From: Verticillium longisporum
Lineage: Eukaryota > Ascomycota > Sordariomycetes > Glomerellales > Plectosphaerellaceae
DNA: 64,000 bases
Assembly (NCBI GenBank): GCA_019188255.1
Contig: JAETXT010000001.1
Location: 1,798,001-1,862,000 of the forward strand
Direction: 5' to 3'
Shown: piece after piece, positions 22,448-33,681 of the stretch
Layout: each line of letters opens with the position of its first letter
How positions within the stretch are numbered: position 1 is the first letter of the stretch
Position numbers and translations under genes: made by a program
The notes under the pieces: model-generated
What the model saw: the letters and a program-made list of their open reading frames with translations, nothing else
Database searches by the model: none
What the model was told of the DNA's origin: nothing

Positions 22448-23705
22448 TCACATTTTCCCAAAGTCAAGCTTCCGCGCCACCTTGCTCCCCCTGTCCTCGT
22501 CAATGACGCCGGGGCGGCGCTTGAGGTCGGCGCCCATCTGCTCCTCGCCGCCGGCGTCCTTGCGCGGCAGGTTCTCCTTGCGCGTGGGCTTGGGCTGGGC
22601 GTGCCACCAGTTGTGCCGCAGCATGTCGCGGGCGGTGATGCGCTTCGAGGGGTCGAGGGTGAGGGAGCGCATGAGGAGGTCGACGCCGTCGGGGCCGGCG
22701 GAGCCGAAGAAGGACATGAAGTAGTCGCGGCCGCGCGGTGGCTCGGGGTCGCCGTCGGGGACGGTGTAGGCGGGCAGCTTGGAGACGCCGGGCCAGTTGG
22801 CCTCGGTCGGGGTGCCGACGGCGTGGCAGATGACGGAGATTTGCTGGACCTCCGTGTCCGAGGGCATAAAGGGGTGGCGGATGATGAGCTCGGCGAAGAC
22901 GCAGCCGACGGACCAGACGTCGACGGCGCCCGAGTAGTGCTTGGCGCCGAAGAGGAGCTCGGGGGCCGGTACCAGCGCGTGATGACCTGGTTCGACATGA
23001 GCTGCAGGGGGTCGGCGAAGGAGCGGGCGAGACCGAAATCGGCGAGCTTGATGTCGCCGTCGGCGGCGATGAGCAGGTTGTTGGGCTTGATGTCGCGGTG
23101 CAGGACAAAGTTCTCGTGGCAGAACCAGACGGCGCGGCAGAGCATGCCCATCCAGGCCTTGATGTCGGCGGCGCCGTAGCGCACATTGTCCGTGTCCTTG
23201 ATGAGCATCTCGAGGTCGCCGAGGGGCAGGTACTCGAGCACGAGGTTGAGGTTCTGGTCCTTGGAGGACAAGCGGGAGAGGAGAGAGATGATGTTGGTGT
23301 GCTGGAGCTGGTGGAGATGCTTGAGCTGGGGGACGGCGTCGGGGGGCATGGCCTCGCGGTATTCCTTCTGGATCTTGATGATCTTGATGGCGACGAGGGA
23401 GGCGGGGTGGATCGCAGGCGGCCAAGGAAGACGATGGCATAGGTACCCTCGCCGAGCTTCTTGCCCTTGATGTATTTTCTCTTCTCCTCCTCGTTCATCT
23501 GCTCGGCGAGATCGAGGGTAGGGGGCAGCGAGATGGGCTTGGCGGGATTGGCGGGCTTGGCGGGCTTGTTGTCGTCGCTGCCCGTGGGCTGAGGCGTGGC
23601 GCTCGCCGAGGCCTGGTTGGACGAGGCATTCTTGCGCGGTGAGGAGACGGCCGACGTGATTTTCGGAGGCTCCGTGGGCCGCAGCACGAGAGGTGAGGCC
23701 GACAT
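22448..23705 (-). CDS. KIN28: CDK7/Kin28-type TFIIH-associated kinase, two frame breaks
   Basis: Start ATG 23705-23703, stop 22448-22450, no intron needed. Residues 1-75 are Ser/Pro/Ala-rich. Then comes the kinase domain: GKKLGEGTYAIVFLG (G-loop), LVAIKIIKIQKEYREA (catalytic Lys), LVLEYLPLGDLEMLIKD, VLHRDIKPNNLL (catalytic Asp), KLADFGLARSFADP, NQVITRWYRPPELLFGAKHY and VDVWSVGCVFAEL. The LGDLE/NNLL/LLFGA features point to CDK7/Kin28, which phosphorylates the RNA polymerase II CTD in TFIIH. Two breaks need one base each: in the G run at 23404-23407 (between GRLRS and LVAIK) and in the G run at 22961-22965 (between WYRPP and ELLFG). With both repaired the frame closes at 419 aa. The PSTAIRE-equivalent reads PPDAVPQLKHLHQL, without the usual Arg-Glu. 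The T-loop has Ser where many homologues have Thr. Confidence 0.88.
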
Positions 23706-24909
23706 GGCGGTGGTCCCTCGTTCCTGCCGTCGTGGTGGCTGCTGCTGGGCTGGTTGATATCGTGAGAGAGGGGGTGAAGGCGGCTGCTGGTAGAGGCTTC
23801 AGCACTGGGTCAAAGACGAGGCGGCGGAAAGGCCAAGGGTTGAGCTCAGCCTTGCGCTCACAACGATGATGATTGGCTCATGATCCATACCTCTGGACCC
23901 AACCATAGAGCACACGGCCTCCGATTAGTCATGCCACTTTCGATACTCGTACTTGACGGAACATGGCCAGCTCACAGAGTGTGGCTCAGCAGCCCAACAC
24001 CTGCTAGCGTGCCGCTTCTGTCGGCGGGCTCTTCCTTGGTGAAGCAATAAGGTTTCATGACGCAATGTTGCCGTGACCACGGAGCAAGGAATTCATTCTT
24101 CAGACGGACGGTCTTCAGACGAACGGACGGATGCAGGAGGCGGCATCGAGCGTTGATGTCACCCGTCGGCGCCGGTCATTCTCAGGGTCTGCTTGCAAGA
24201 CAATTGATTCCACAACCGAGCTGCCATCATGAATAACCTCAAGACGCAAGAAACAAACACATGATGGTCGGGTATCAGGAGATCGATCAGCAAATGTCTC
24301 TTTCGGGCAGCACAGTGGCCCGACTCGGAGGAACCGCGGGGTTAACACCCTCAAATTGGCTGTGTAAGCAGCCGCCGCTGCAGGGCTTCACAGCAGGCAG
24401 ACAGTGGACGTGCAGTGGACGTGCAGTGGGGGGCCCCCTGTAACCACCCACGCTGCTCCTCCAGCCGGGGCCGGGGCCTACGTCATGGCTGGCATCAGTC
24501 TCCGGGCTGAGCGAAGCCGAGTCATCGAAGATTTCCTGTCTGGGTTCCCGCCTGGCGCCCCATCCAAGTCGTTCCTGTGTGACTGAGCACTGCCGCGAAC
24601 GAGATCTGCCGATCGGGCCCTGCGGACATGCGACGGGTCCAACAACCTCCCCGGCCGGACTTTACATCTTTGCAGCCAACAAGGGTAGCAAGTCTTCTTC
24701 TTTTAACTTAGCCAACAGCCCGCCCTTTGTGAACAGAATCTGGATCCTTGAATGCTGTTTCGACCCATATTCTCTCTTCTCCTCAACCACGAAACCTTTG
24801 CCAAGGGCGGGAGTCTACTGCGTCCCCTGACACCCATACAAATATTCATCCATCAGTTTCCTCAACCGCAACGATCAAGAAGAACGAGTGATCCACATCC
24901 TCCATCACC
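23706..24909. promoter_or_regulatory. divergent promoter region KIN28/SFK1
   Basis: 1.2 kb between divergent genes. No gene seen. It contains a short tandem repeat at 24402-24428 (CAGTGGACGTG, about 2.5 copies) and a pyrimidine-rich stretch just upstream of SFK1. Confidence 0.4.
24402..24428. repeat. tandem 11-bp repeat, 2.5 copies
   Basis: CAGTGGACGTG twice and a partial third copy (CAGTG), within the KIN28/SFK1 spacer. Confidence 0.75.
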
Positions 24910-25818
24910 ATGAGGATCTTTTCTTTCTGGGTAAGCCTTCATGACAGAGACCGACACGAGACCGTCAAAAAGGCAACCATAACTCACCAGGTCCAGGTTC
25001 TGCCCGTCATCTCGGGCGTCGTCTGGCTCGGCATGCTCCTCTCGATGCTCCTCTACTGGATCATCCACACCGACCGCCAGCGCTACAGCTCCATGGCCGA
25101 CCGCCAATCCATCGCCTACATCAGCGACGTCGGCGCCTCGACGCTCAAGCCCCTCTTCATCGCCGGCTGCGCCGTGACCGTCGTCTTCCTCGACCTCTCC
25201 TTCCTCGCCGACCTCTGGCTGCGCCACCGCGGCCGTCTCGTGCCCAACATGAGCACGGGCGAAAAGGTGCTCAAGGCGCTGACCATCGTCTTCGCCCTCG
25301 TCGGCACCGTCGGCCTCATCTGCCTCGCCGTCTTCGACACGGCCCGCCACCCGAGCCTGCACCGCGTCTTCCTCGGCCTCTTCATCGTCGGCTACCTGCT
25401 CTCCGCCGTCTTCATCTGCTGGGAGTACCAGCGCCTCGGCATCAAGTACCGCGAGCACCGCGTCCTGCGCGTCTCCTTCTGGGTCAAGCTCGCCTTCATC
25501 CTCGTCGAGGCCGCCATCGCCATCGCCTTTGCCGTCACCATGCGCTCCGGCAACCCCGACGTCGCCGCCGTCCTCGAGTGGGTCGTCGCCTTCGTCTTCA
25601 GCTTCTACGTCTTCTCCTTCGCCATTGACCTCTGGCCCGCCGTCCGCACCAAGCACCACGCCCGCCGCTTCCAGAAGCCCGCCGGCTCCGGCAGCGGCAG
25701 CACGAGCCCCCGCGCCGCCGACGACGACGACAGCAACCTCGAGATGGCTGGCGCGCCCGTCGCCGACGCGCAGCAGTACCCTCGGTACATGGCGCAGGGG
25801 CCGAGCAGCAACTTTTAA
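24910..25818 (+). CDS. SFK1: Sfk1-like multi-pass membrane protein (Frag1/DRAM/Sfk1 family)
   Basis: join(24910..24930,24991..25818), 282 aa. Exon 1 encodes MRIFSFW. The 60-nt intron (GTAAGC...TCACCAG) has no stop and is a multiple of three, so the unspliced frame also reads through; splicing gives the family's N-terminus MRIFSFW-VQVLPVISG. About six hydrophobic segments follow: LGMLLSMLLYWI, LFIAGCAVTVVFLDLSF, IVFALVGTVGLICLAVF, FLGLFIVGYLLSAVFIC, KLAFILVEAAIAIAFAV and VVAFVFSFYVFSFAIDL. The C-terminal ~50 residues are a cytosolic Ser/Gly/Asp-rich tail. Yeast Sfk1 is a plasma-membrane protein that helps localise the PI4-kinase Stt4 and affects lipid asymmetry. Family is confident; function is by homology. 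Confidence 0.87.
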   Translation: MRIFSFWVSLHDRDRHETVKKATITHQVQVLPVISGVVWLGMLLSMLLYWIIHTDRQRYSSMADRQSIAYISDVGASTLKPLFIAGCAVTVVFLDLSFLADLWLRHRGRLVPNMSTGEKVLKALTIVFALVGTVGLICLAVFDTARHPSLHRVFLGLFIVGYLLSAVFICWEYQRLGIKYREHRVLRVSFWVKLAFILVEAAIAIAFAVTMRSGNPDVAAVLEWVVAFVFSFYVFSFAIDLWPAVRTKHHARRFQKPAGSGSGSTSPRAADDDDSNLEMAGAPVADAQQYPRYMAQGPSSNF

Positions 25819-26463
25819 AAAGGAACGTGACGATCTGATGAGCCGCGATGGAAGAGGGTAGTGTTTTTTTTTTTTTTTTGTCTTGCATTGACGAATTTAC
25901 AAGCGCGGCGTGATGGGGCGTTCTGGCTTGTTGATACCGGACCTCTGGGTTTCCAGACTTCTGGGAACATATGATACCTCCATACAAAATATCCCTTATT
26001 AGACAATTGATAATGGCCATTACTTTCATAAAATATTGCCGCACGAATCATCCCGTCGTGACGTCCACGTCTCGCTCCGCGTTCCTACGCAATACACACT
26101 GCTCGTGCCGCCCCTGCCGGCGATGATGTCAAGGGACCGTGCAATCACGGCCTTCATCTTCCCTCGACATCATCTCACTGACAATTCCAAGTTTAACGCA
26201 GCCGGCCTAGCCGTAGCGCTAGCCATACGCTAGCGTCCCTAGCATGGAAGCCTCGACAAGCTCCGGGCGGCAGACACCACACTGCCGATCGATCGCGATC
26301 AGATGAAATACTTGCAATTGATGCACATCGTACAGACAGCGTGTTCAAACTACCCTCCTACAGGTCTACCCAAGACAAACATCGTCATTCCATTGCTTTG
26401 CCGGCCAGTCTCCCGAAAACACCGCAAACACCCGCAAAAACACCAATTCATAGCATCGTTCAA
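25819..26463. other. convergent 3' spacer SFK1/EIS1
   Basis: 645 bp, probable 3' UTRs. Poly-T run at about 25863-25879. No gene seen. Confidence 0.5.
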
Positions 26464-29173
26464 TCACAGGACCTCCCGAAATCGCGAGTCCCGTGTCGGA
26501 CTCCCGTTCGCCTCTTCATTAGGGTCCCGAATCTTTGTCGGCGGCGTAATGGTCCGCTCAAGATCATCGCGCGCGTCCTTAAATCCTTCGTCGTCGGAGC
26601 TCACAACGCTGATAGGCTCCGAATCTCGTGTTGTTGCTGTCTCGGATCGCCCACGTCCCTTACCCGCGAGTGCGACGTCGCGCATGCTGTTGGCGCGGTT
26701 GTCGAGGCTGGTCGTGCTGTCGTCGTGACCCCTGTGGAGGGCCGCGCCACCGCCAAAACCCTCGGGCTGGCCCTCGGCATCAGCCGATGGCTCGCCGGGG
26801 GGTCGCGTGGACCGTGACTTGAGCCCCGACTTGACCTTGTGCGTCGGGGACCCTGCTTCCTTGGGGCTGCGCGCCTCGGAGTGATTCGCAGTGTCTGTAT
26901 CGACCATAGGCTGCGGGTGCACCTCCGCCATGTCCTCATTCTCGTCGCTGTCCGTGTCGTTGGTGGCATCGTGGGCATCGTGGGCAGCGCTGGGGTTCTC
27001 AGCTTGCTTCTGTGTGAGCTTGGACTTGCGCTTTTCTTCCTTGGCTTGACGTTTTTCCTCGGCCTTGATGGCATGCTCGGCGTCCTTCTGCGCTTTTTGC
27101 TCGGCCTTTTCGTGCTGGCGACGCTCCTTCTCCTCGCGCTTCTCATCATCTTGGTGGCCGTTAGTATGGGTCACATGGCGCGCGGATGCAATGTGTGGGA
27201 TACTCACCTCTGATCTGTTTGTTGATCGCCTTGATTTCTCTGTCCCGCTCCTTCGCCTTTTCTTCGTCCTTCTTCTTGGCTTCAGCCTCCAGTCGGATCA
27301 CCTCCTGTTTCTCGCGCTCGACGGCTGCCTTCTCGTTGATCTCGTCACGCACGGGCTGGACCATCTTCAAGGCAATGGCGTGGTCATCCTCGGGGCTCTT
27401 GAACATGCCGCCGCCCATGTCGCCTTTGCCATGGTACTTGTTGCGCGATGTGTGCATCTGATGGCCCGCCTCGTGCGCCTTCGGCTCCCATTCACTCAGC
27501 TTCTTCGGTGGCCGGGACTTGCCCGTATCAGCGTATACCTTGTCGTCCATACCCTGCAGCCGCGCCTTGACGTTCCTCTGTGCAGCCGCGAGGAGCATTT
27601 CCCGGTCCTTGGAACGCTTCTGCTCGTCAACTTTGGACAGGTTTGTTGAAAAGATGGACATTTGCTGCCGAATGCGCTCTGATTGCTGGCGATCATCACC
27701 ATCACCGTCGCTCGACGAACGCCTTCGTAGCTTAGGCTTCAACGTGAATCGTCGCTGAAGAGTGTTGCGGCGGCCTGGAATGCTTCCGCTGTTGCCATAG
27801 TACTCTTGGTACTCTCTGCTGCGACCGTGCTCGGCTTCAAGCTTCGCAAGTCTCTCTTGCGCCATCTTGTAGGCGGCCTCCTGAAGATTCACATATGGCC
27901 TGGGTTGGTCATCGGCGCTTGCGACGTCAGACTCCGCGTCTTGGTTATTCCGAGTCTGGGTGGCCATCTTCTCCTGCTGCGTGTACATCTTCTTGGCCAT
28001 GGCCACTGCTGATGCGTGAAGAAGATCGGCCCGCTTTTCATCCTCTGACTTGCTGAACGCCGGGTTGGACGTGAACATGCTGCGAGGCAGGGACGTCACG
28101 GCAGATGCGCCACCTGCGCCGACGGACGACTGAGGGCGCACTGTCGGCCCATGAGCTGCCGATGCGGCTCTGAGAGCACTGGCAGCTGCCTTGGCCTCGA
28201 GCGCGTCAGTGTTGGGGGTAGAGGCTGCTCGAGGTCGCCGCCTCGCAGGCATGGCGCTCTGGGCAGCCGACAACGATCCAAGACCATTTCGCTCGTTGGT
28301 GTTGGCTTGGTCGGAGCTAGGTGTTGTGGGAGGCTTTCGCACAGATTGGCTGGTCTTGAAAGCTTGAGTGGCAGCGGAATTGCCCCAGCCGGCTTGCGAG
28401 GACGAAATGGAACTAGATGGCGTGTGTTTCTTCATGGCGGCAGCCGCCTGTGCTGCTGCGGGGTTGCTGTTAGACGATGACTTGGAAGGTGACTGAAGCG
28501 CCGTTGAGTGCCGTTGGTTGAGCGCGGCCTGAGTGGCCTGAGCGGCGGCCGAGTTGCCCCAACCTGCGGTTGACGAAGGTCGTGCTGTGCTGGATGAGTT
28601 TTGCGGCTTGCCAGCGGACTGCGTTGCGAGGAGCGCGGCTTTGGCGCCCGCAGAGCTGACGTTTGGTTCCCACTGGGGTGCCATTTTGTAGTCCTTGGCT
28701 AGAACGGCAGCGGCGGATGCGGATGACGACTTGTCAGGTTGCCACGGGTTGATGGGCTTCTGGTTCGCCCAGCCTAATGACGCTGCGGCACCTGCTGCAG
28801 CGCCGTCTTGTCGCAAGCCGTGTGAGGGAAAGCTGGGGAGATCTTGCGGTTTGGCGTACTTGATGGTTCCAGCAAGAGCGGCTATGGAAGCTGGTCGTCA
28901 GTTGAGCTCACTGTGAAATCAGGCATCTGTAGGGTAGGGGTGTAGACGGGATCTTTGCATTTGCAGGGTTCGTCAAGGGTTTATCTGCTCGACCGATTGA
29001 TTGATCGATGAACGGAGCCGTCGGCCCATGACTCCCCTCCCACCTCCCGGCTCGCGACTGCCGTTCCCAAGCATAGGCACCAAGACTCGTACAAACGTAA
29101 ATTACGTACCTGGGGTCACAACTTGGTACTGTGTCTCAGCCATCCTGGCATCCTGTACAGTGGACCGCGACAT
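26464..29173 (-). CDS. EIS1: Eisosome protein 1 (Eis1)
   Basis: complement(join(26464..27149,27208..28881,29110..29173)), 807 aa; phases 64/1674/686 nt close exactly. Introns are GTACGT...CATAG and GTGAGT...CCAAG, the latter with an ACTAAC branch site. N-terminus MSRSTVQDARMAETQYQVVT; then a conserved-type LAGTIKYAKPQDLPSFPSHG and LGWANQKPINPWQPD. Low-complexity Ala/Ser/Gln segments include repeated GWGNSAA units. The central part has VNLQEAAYKMAQERLAKLE and QQMSIFSTNLSKVDEQKR. The C-terminal half has a basic coiled coil (EKRQAKEEKRKSK) and an acidic Ser-rich tail. Eis1 is a cytosolic component of eisosomes, the Pil1/Lsp1-based furrows of the plasma membrane, required for their normal formation in yeast. 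The presence of LAGTIKYAKP and the overall layout support the call. Confidence 0.88.
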
Positions 29174-30726
29174 GTTGGGGTGTTGAAAGTGGGCGAAGTG
29201 CATACACCCAGAACTCAACAAGCTCGCCCTCGGATAGTCAATCAGGGAGACAAGACGGTCAACGAATGCGTGTCGTAATATGAGGACGCGGCGGTCTGCA
29301 GTCGGGTAGTCAGATGACCGGGGCAGATGAGCTGCGTGCGAAGACACTTGCGTAGGGCGTTCGTATTTCGACAAGGTAGCGAGTAACCGAGGAACCAAGG
29401 TGGGCGTGCAAACAAGCTGGTGGGATTAGGTATTATGGGGTGCAGCCTCGGGACCTTGCTATGGCCAAGGAGGAAAATGAGGAAAGGGCCAAGTTATATC
29501 ATCGACAGCCGGTTCGAGGGGCATGACGAGACTAGATCGGTTGCGTTCAGTGGTAGCGCACTCACTGGTGCGGCGAGCAGCAGACAGTGGTGATGGCATG
29601 GCTCGACTGAGTGTCACGGCGCATTGCTAGCCCAACAAGCCAGGGCAATCGGGGCCTGGTTGCTCTGGCCTGTTGCTCCTCGTTTTGTCTGGGACGCTCT
29701 TGCAAGACATGACCATGACGTCACTTTGCGACGCCCCCGCTGGAGAGAGCTGTGCCTAGCGCCATCCTAGCGGCTGCTGGGGGAGGGGTGGGGGCAGGTG
29801 TGCTGCGCATTCGGGGAGGGTTGGGGGACGGTACCTTCCACGCTGGAACCTGCGGCTTCTGGTTCCTTGGGGTGGCAGGTGCAACCATTCCCTTGCTAGG
29901 TACGCTGTGCTGTGGCACCACGAGAGCACATGGCTTCAAGGGATGTCACAGAGCAGTAGACACCCACCTGAGGCCTCCTCACCTTCCTTCAGGTGAACAA
30001 GGGCCTCGCTATTGTCGGCGTGCCACCTTGAGGTACCGAAGGTAAGGTACCTAGGTAGGTAGGTACCTCATCGTGTGATGGGTTTCGGTGCCTCCGGTTC
30101 GGTACCTAGAGCAAGCATCTGGGTGAGGCACACACAACGAAGCAACCCATGATGCGCAACATTCCTCTGTACGATGCTTCTCTCCAACAAGCATCAAGAG
30201 CCCAACCACCTCATCAAGCCGATCTACCGTCCCAAACGGCAAAGATGATTGTCCACAACCAGACGAAAAGATTGTGATCTACCTACCTTGGCAAGCTAGA
30301 CACACCAGCAGCCGGGTCCAGGTCGGCTCACGTATGGTCCGTCCGCCAGCCTGGCAGGACCCTGCAAATCCCACCGGCCTCGGCGCCCCGATTGTTATTC
30401 ATGACATCAGCCGCCCGGCCCACTTCAACTTACAGTTCTTCTTCGTGCTGACAGGGCTCGTGGGGACTGTGCCGCAGGGGTAAATCGGTTTGCCCGCCAA
30501 CAAGCGAGTGATCGCCCGACTCCAGTGATGGGCCCGGGGACAAACACATATTCGTACAATCCATGCATCAGGTCATGACTGTAGGATAACTGCACTAGAT
30601 CTACCTGTATTCAACGACCTGTTCAAGCTGCTGTCCGCCTGGCACCAAGTACTCACCTGGTCTATTTGAACATTCGCTAGGGACCGTCTTTTCCTACGTG
30701 GACGGCATCGTGACTCATTCTCAATC
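29174..30726. promoter_or_regulatory. divergent upstream region EIS1/phosphatase
   Basis: 1.55 kb between divergent genes; contains one GGTACCTAGGTAGGTAGG element (30031-30070). Several ORFs of 60-98 codons have no recognisable content. Confidence 0.4.
30031..30070. repeat. GGTACC/CCTAGGTA palindromic element, copy 4
   Basis: AGGTACCGAAGGTAAGGTAC, then CTAGGTAGGTAGGTACCTCA; the outer GGTACC units are themselves palindromic and the arms pair. Confidence 0.7.
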
Positions 30727-31892
30727 ATGTCAGCCTCTGCTTCCGTCACTTCTATCTTGAACCTGCGCGATGTGGGTGCGACAGTCAATAACTTTCTGGG
30801 CGCGAGGTACTACTACTAGGCCCTGAAACGCATGGTGGCACAAGACTGACTGCCCAACATCAGACGACTCAGGGAGGGCCTTCTTTTTCGCTCAGCTCGA
30901 CCTGGTATATACAGCCTAGAAGTGAGACTTATCCTGCATGTCCGTATATGCTGAGATCAGCTAGATGAGGCTTCCTCCGAGGACAGAGATCGTCTGAAAA
31001 ATGACATTGGTATCAAGACGGTCGTCGATCTACGCACCAAGTTCGTTCCGCCCGACAAGATCAATCCCACACGTAGCTAAGCACCACCAGGACCGAGCAT
31101 CTGAAGCAGATGCAAAAGCGTCAACCACTACACCAGCCTGGTCCCGTAGCCGCCATCCAGACAAATGATGATTTAGCGCAGAGTGTCAAGATTCCTGGCC
31201 TGCACTACGTTAATGTCAGCTTAGCGGGGAAGGGACTGGAGCGGCATCTCGCGTGGCAGCTATCGTGGTGGAATTTTTTGTGAGTGTCCCTCCACCAGAG
31301 ACCAACCGAAGACATGTCTGGAACTAACCCACGGCCTCGATAACAGCCAACTCATATTCTACCACATAATCGGGCAACGCGTCAAGGTTATGGCTATCAT
31401 GGGTCGTGAAGTCTTGCAGGTGCGAGGCCTTGTTGGGCTCGGGCTTGATACCCTCGACTATTGCCATGGCGAGACCGTTCAGGTCAGTTCTTGGTTACCA
31501 TACATGAGACAAAACGTTGATTGACACCCTGATAGGTCCTTCGAACGTTCCTCGACCAGCAAGCTCTTCCGTCTCTTGTCCACTGTACGCAAGGGAAGGA
31601 CAGAACTGGCTTGATCATCGCACTCGTTCTCATGATCTTGGATGTTCCGATCCCGGCCATTGAGCACGATTATGCGCTGACGGACGCGGCACTCAATGCG
31701 AACCAGGACGTGCGGTTCAAGGAGATACAAGAGGTTGGCCTCTCAAAGAGCTGGGGACGTACGGACCCAAATATGATCAAGGCGATTGCGGAACATATAA
31801 CAACCCACTACGGTGGACTGGACCAATATCTAGATCTTATAGGGTTTGGCGAGGACCAGAGGGACAGGCTGAGAGAGCTTCTGCTGTACTGA
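30727..31892 (+). CDS. CX5R tyrosine/dual-specificity phosphatase (Y_phosphatase3 type)
   Basis: join(30727..30806,30864..30904,30965..31040,31091..31279,31347..31482,31536..31892), 292 aa; six exons, every phase closes. N-terminus: VTSILNLRDVGATVNNFLGA, then LREGLLFRSARP, a pattern seen at the start of bacterial/fungal Y_phosphatase3 (IphP-like) proteins (N-x-R-D-V/L-G...G-x-L-x-R-S). After GIKTVVDLRTK comes a mid region with GLHYVNVSL. The catalytic P-loop HCTQGKDRTG is at residues ~190-199, so Cys191 is the nucleophile and Arg197 binds phosphate. The rest is helical (IGFGEDQRDRLRELLLY at the end). These enzymes act on phosphotyrosine, phosphoserine or phosphoinositides; the substrate cannot be told from sequence. 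Its stop is only 62 bp from the convergent TRM140 stop. Confidence 0.85.
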
Positions 31893-31954
31893 ACACTGGA
31901 GGAGCAAGTCTGGGTACACGCACGCTTTTACGGATTTTTGTATTGGATATGAGC

Positions 31955-33224
31955 TCATATCTTCTTGAATTTACCCTGCATCCAGCAGCGGTACATCCTC
32001 AACTTGCGGGCGCGGTTTACGAGCATCCGCCTGTCAACACCGAGATCCTCAATCTCAAACAGCTCCTTTGTAGCAGCTTCACCCTCCTTCTCAACGACAC
32101 CCTTCCAGATGGTCCTCAGCTCATCGAGCTCGAAAAAGTACACCCGTGTTCCATCACCCCGCACGTAGAAGTTTTCGTCCAGGTAACGACCCTTCTTGAA
32201 CCTGACCTGGGCGAGATCACCTCTTCCATAGTCTCGGAAGCAGACCTGGCCACCAGGCTTCAACAGGCGGTGGACGTTCTCAACAGCCTTCTGCCACTGG
32301 TTGGGGTTCAGCGCGGAAAAGATGAAGACAAGGATGGCAACATCAACAGACTCCTCGCCCAGGCCCGGGGGAAGTTCGTCGCTCGTCACATCCCACACAT
32401 CAGCCTGCATGTACTTTGTATCGTACTCCTCGTGACCCCGCATGACCTCAACGGCCTTTTTGGAATAGTCGCAAGCATGGACCTTGAGAGCAGGGTTCTT
32501 ATTGTTCGCCAACACGGGGAACGCCGTATTGCCGGCACCAGCACCAATTTCCAGAATCACCGCAGGGCCAGCATCCTCTTTGGTCACTTCACCAAGGATA
32601 GGAAATTCCTGCTGCAGCCACTTGCGGTTCTTGAAGAAATTGGCGGTATTGTTCTTGTAGAACAGATCCCACATACGAGCTGGGTTGGCGTTGAGCCTAT
32701 CTGTTGTCTGGTTAGTTCAGGTCCAAGACAGAGCAGCTCGACGAAAAGAGTAGTCAAGAGGTTTGAAACATCAGATGGGAGCGAAAGACTATAACATATG
32801 CAGTCTCATCACAAAGATTCAGGTGAACTATGCGTAATTGGTGGGATCATCATGAAACCAGGGGTTTGTTTTGGGGTGGTGAAAGAAGAGATGGAGACTC
32901 ACTCTTGTCAAAGTCAGAGACTGGAGACTGACGCTGCATCTCGTACTGCTCTTCAGCATACTCCTTGTATGCATCGTCAGTCTCGACATGGTCCCATGCA
33001 TTGAACTCGTACACGTCGTCTCCCTCGTTGAAGAGACGACTGCCGAACTGAAACGGGTCGCTCCGCTTCAGGTTGTTCTCCGGGTCGTGGGATCTGTGAG
33101 CCGGCGGGGCATCCTGACTCTTGGGCTGGGCATCTGGCTGGGCAAGCGCGAGGGCGGCCGTCTGCTCGACCAGGCCTTGCTCGTCTGCCGGGGTGCCAGA
33201 TGCGGGAGTCAACGAAGACGCCAT
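31955..33224 (-). CDS. TRM140: tRNA(Thr/Ser) cytosine-32 N3-methyltransferase (Trm140/METTL2 family)
   Basis: complement(join(31955..32700,32903..33224)), 355 aa. The intron runs from GTGAGT (32902) to ACAACAG (ends 32701); the alternative acceptor four bases downstream gives the wrong phase. Exon 1 includes DPFQFGSRLF and EFNAWDHVETDDAYKEYAEE, joined to KNRLNANPARMWDLFYKNNT and NFFKNRKWL, the hallmark of METTL2/6/8-type enzymes. SAM-binding motif I is VILEIGAGAGNTAFPVL near residues 155-170. Further motifs: KVHACDYSKKAVEVM, LVFIFSALNP, and LLKPGGQVCFRDYGRGDLAQ. These cytosolic enzymes form 3-methylcytidine at position 32 of tRNA anticodon loops. A fused actin-binding N-terminus like yeast Abp140 is absent. 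Start chosen at MASSLTPAS; the frame upstream has no ATG nearby. Confidence 0.9.
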
Positions 33225-33681
33225 GACTGGTCGTAGCCTCAATCACCAGGATTGGTGAAAAGCGCAGCTGTTCCTGCGCAGGTGGCCCAGTCGCGATGTC
33301 TCGAGGCTGGGTGGAAGAAGTAAAAGGGTTTGGGTAGGAGTGAAATTTTTGGCCGACAATTTTGATCACCATCGAAAGTGGTCCGGGCTCCAAGGTGGGA
33401 CTTGTCATCGGCGAGAGGAAAGTCCGTGGCCCGCGACCCAAGGCCAATCAATCGTGGCCCATCGAGTGGATACCATTGTGGTGGAGAATCAGGTCCAATC
33501 CAACGTGGGCCTCCCAGACCAGACTGCGAGCATCTGATTGAAGCTACTGCCACCAAACAGCTTGCCTCCTGCTAGGTACCGATCGTAACGTAAGGTGTTC
33601 CGCCATCGCATCGACCTGGACTTCACGACAACCGATCCGCAACTTCCCACGCGAATCTCAGAGGCAGAAATCCTCAAAAAA
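33225..33681. promoter_or_regulatory. divergent promoter region TRM140/EMC2
   Basis: About 460 bp, probably both promoters. No gene seen. Confidence 0.4.

Noticed and set aside
14140..24000. Possible biosynthetic gene cluster or defence island
   Set aside because: The genes are unrelated housekeeping functions; no PKS, NRPS, terpene, P450 or NLR-type genes are present.
24862..25659. 265-codon antisense open frame under SFK1
   Set aside because: Extremely acidic Glu/Asp/Gly-rich translation produced by reading the complement of GC3-rich membrane-protein codons.
29490..29580. GGTTCGAG, resembling a tRNA B box
   Set aside because: No A box at the right distance and no cloverleaf could be drawn.
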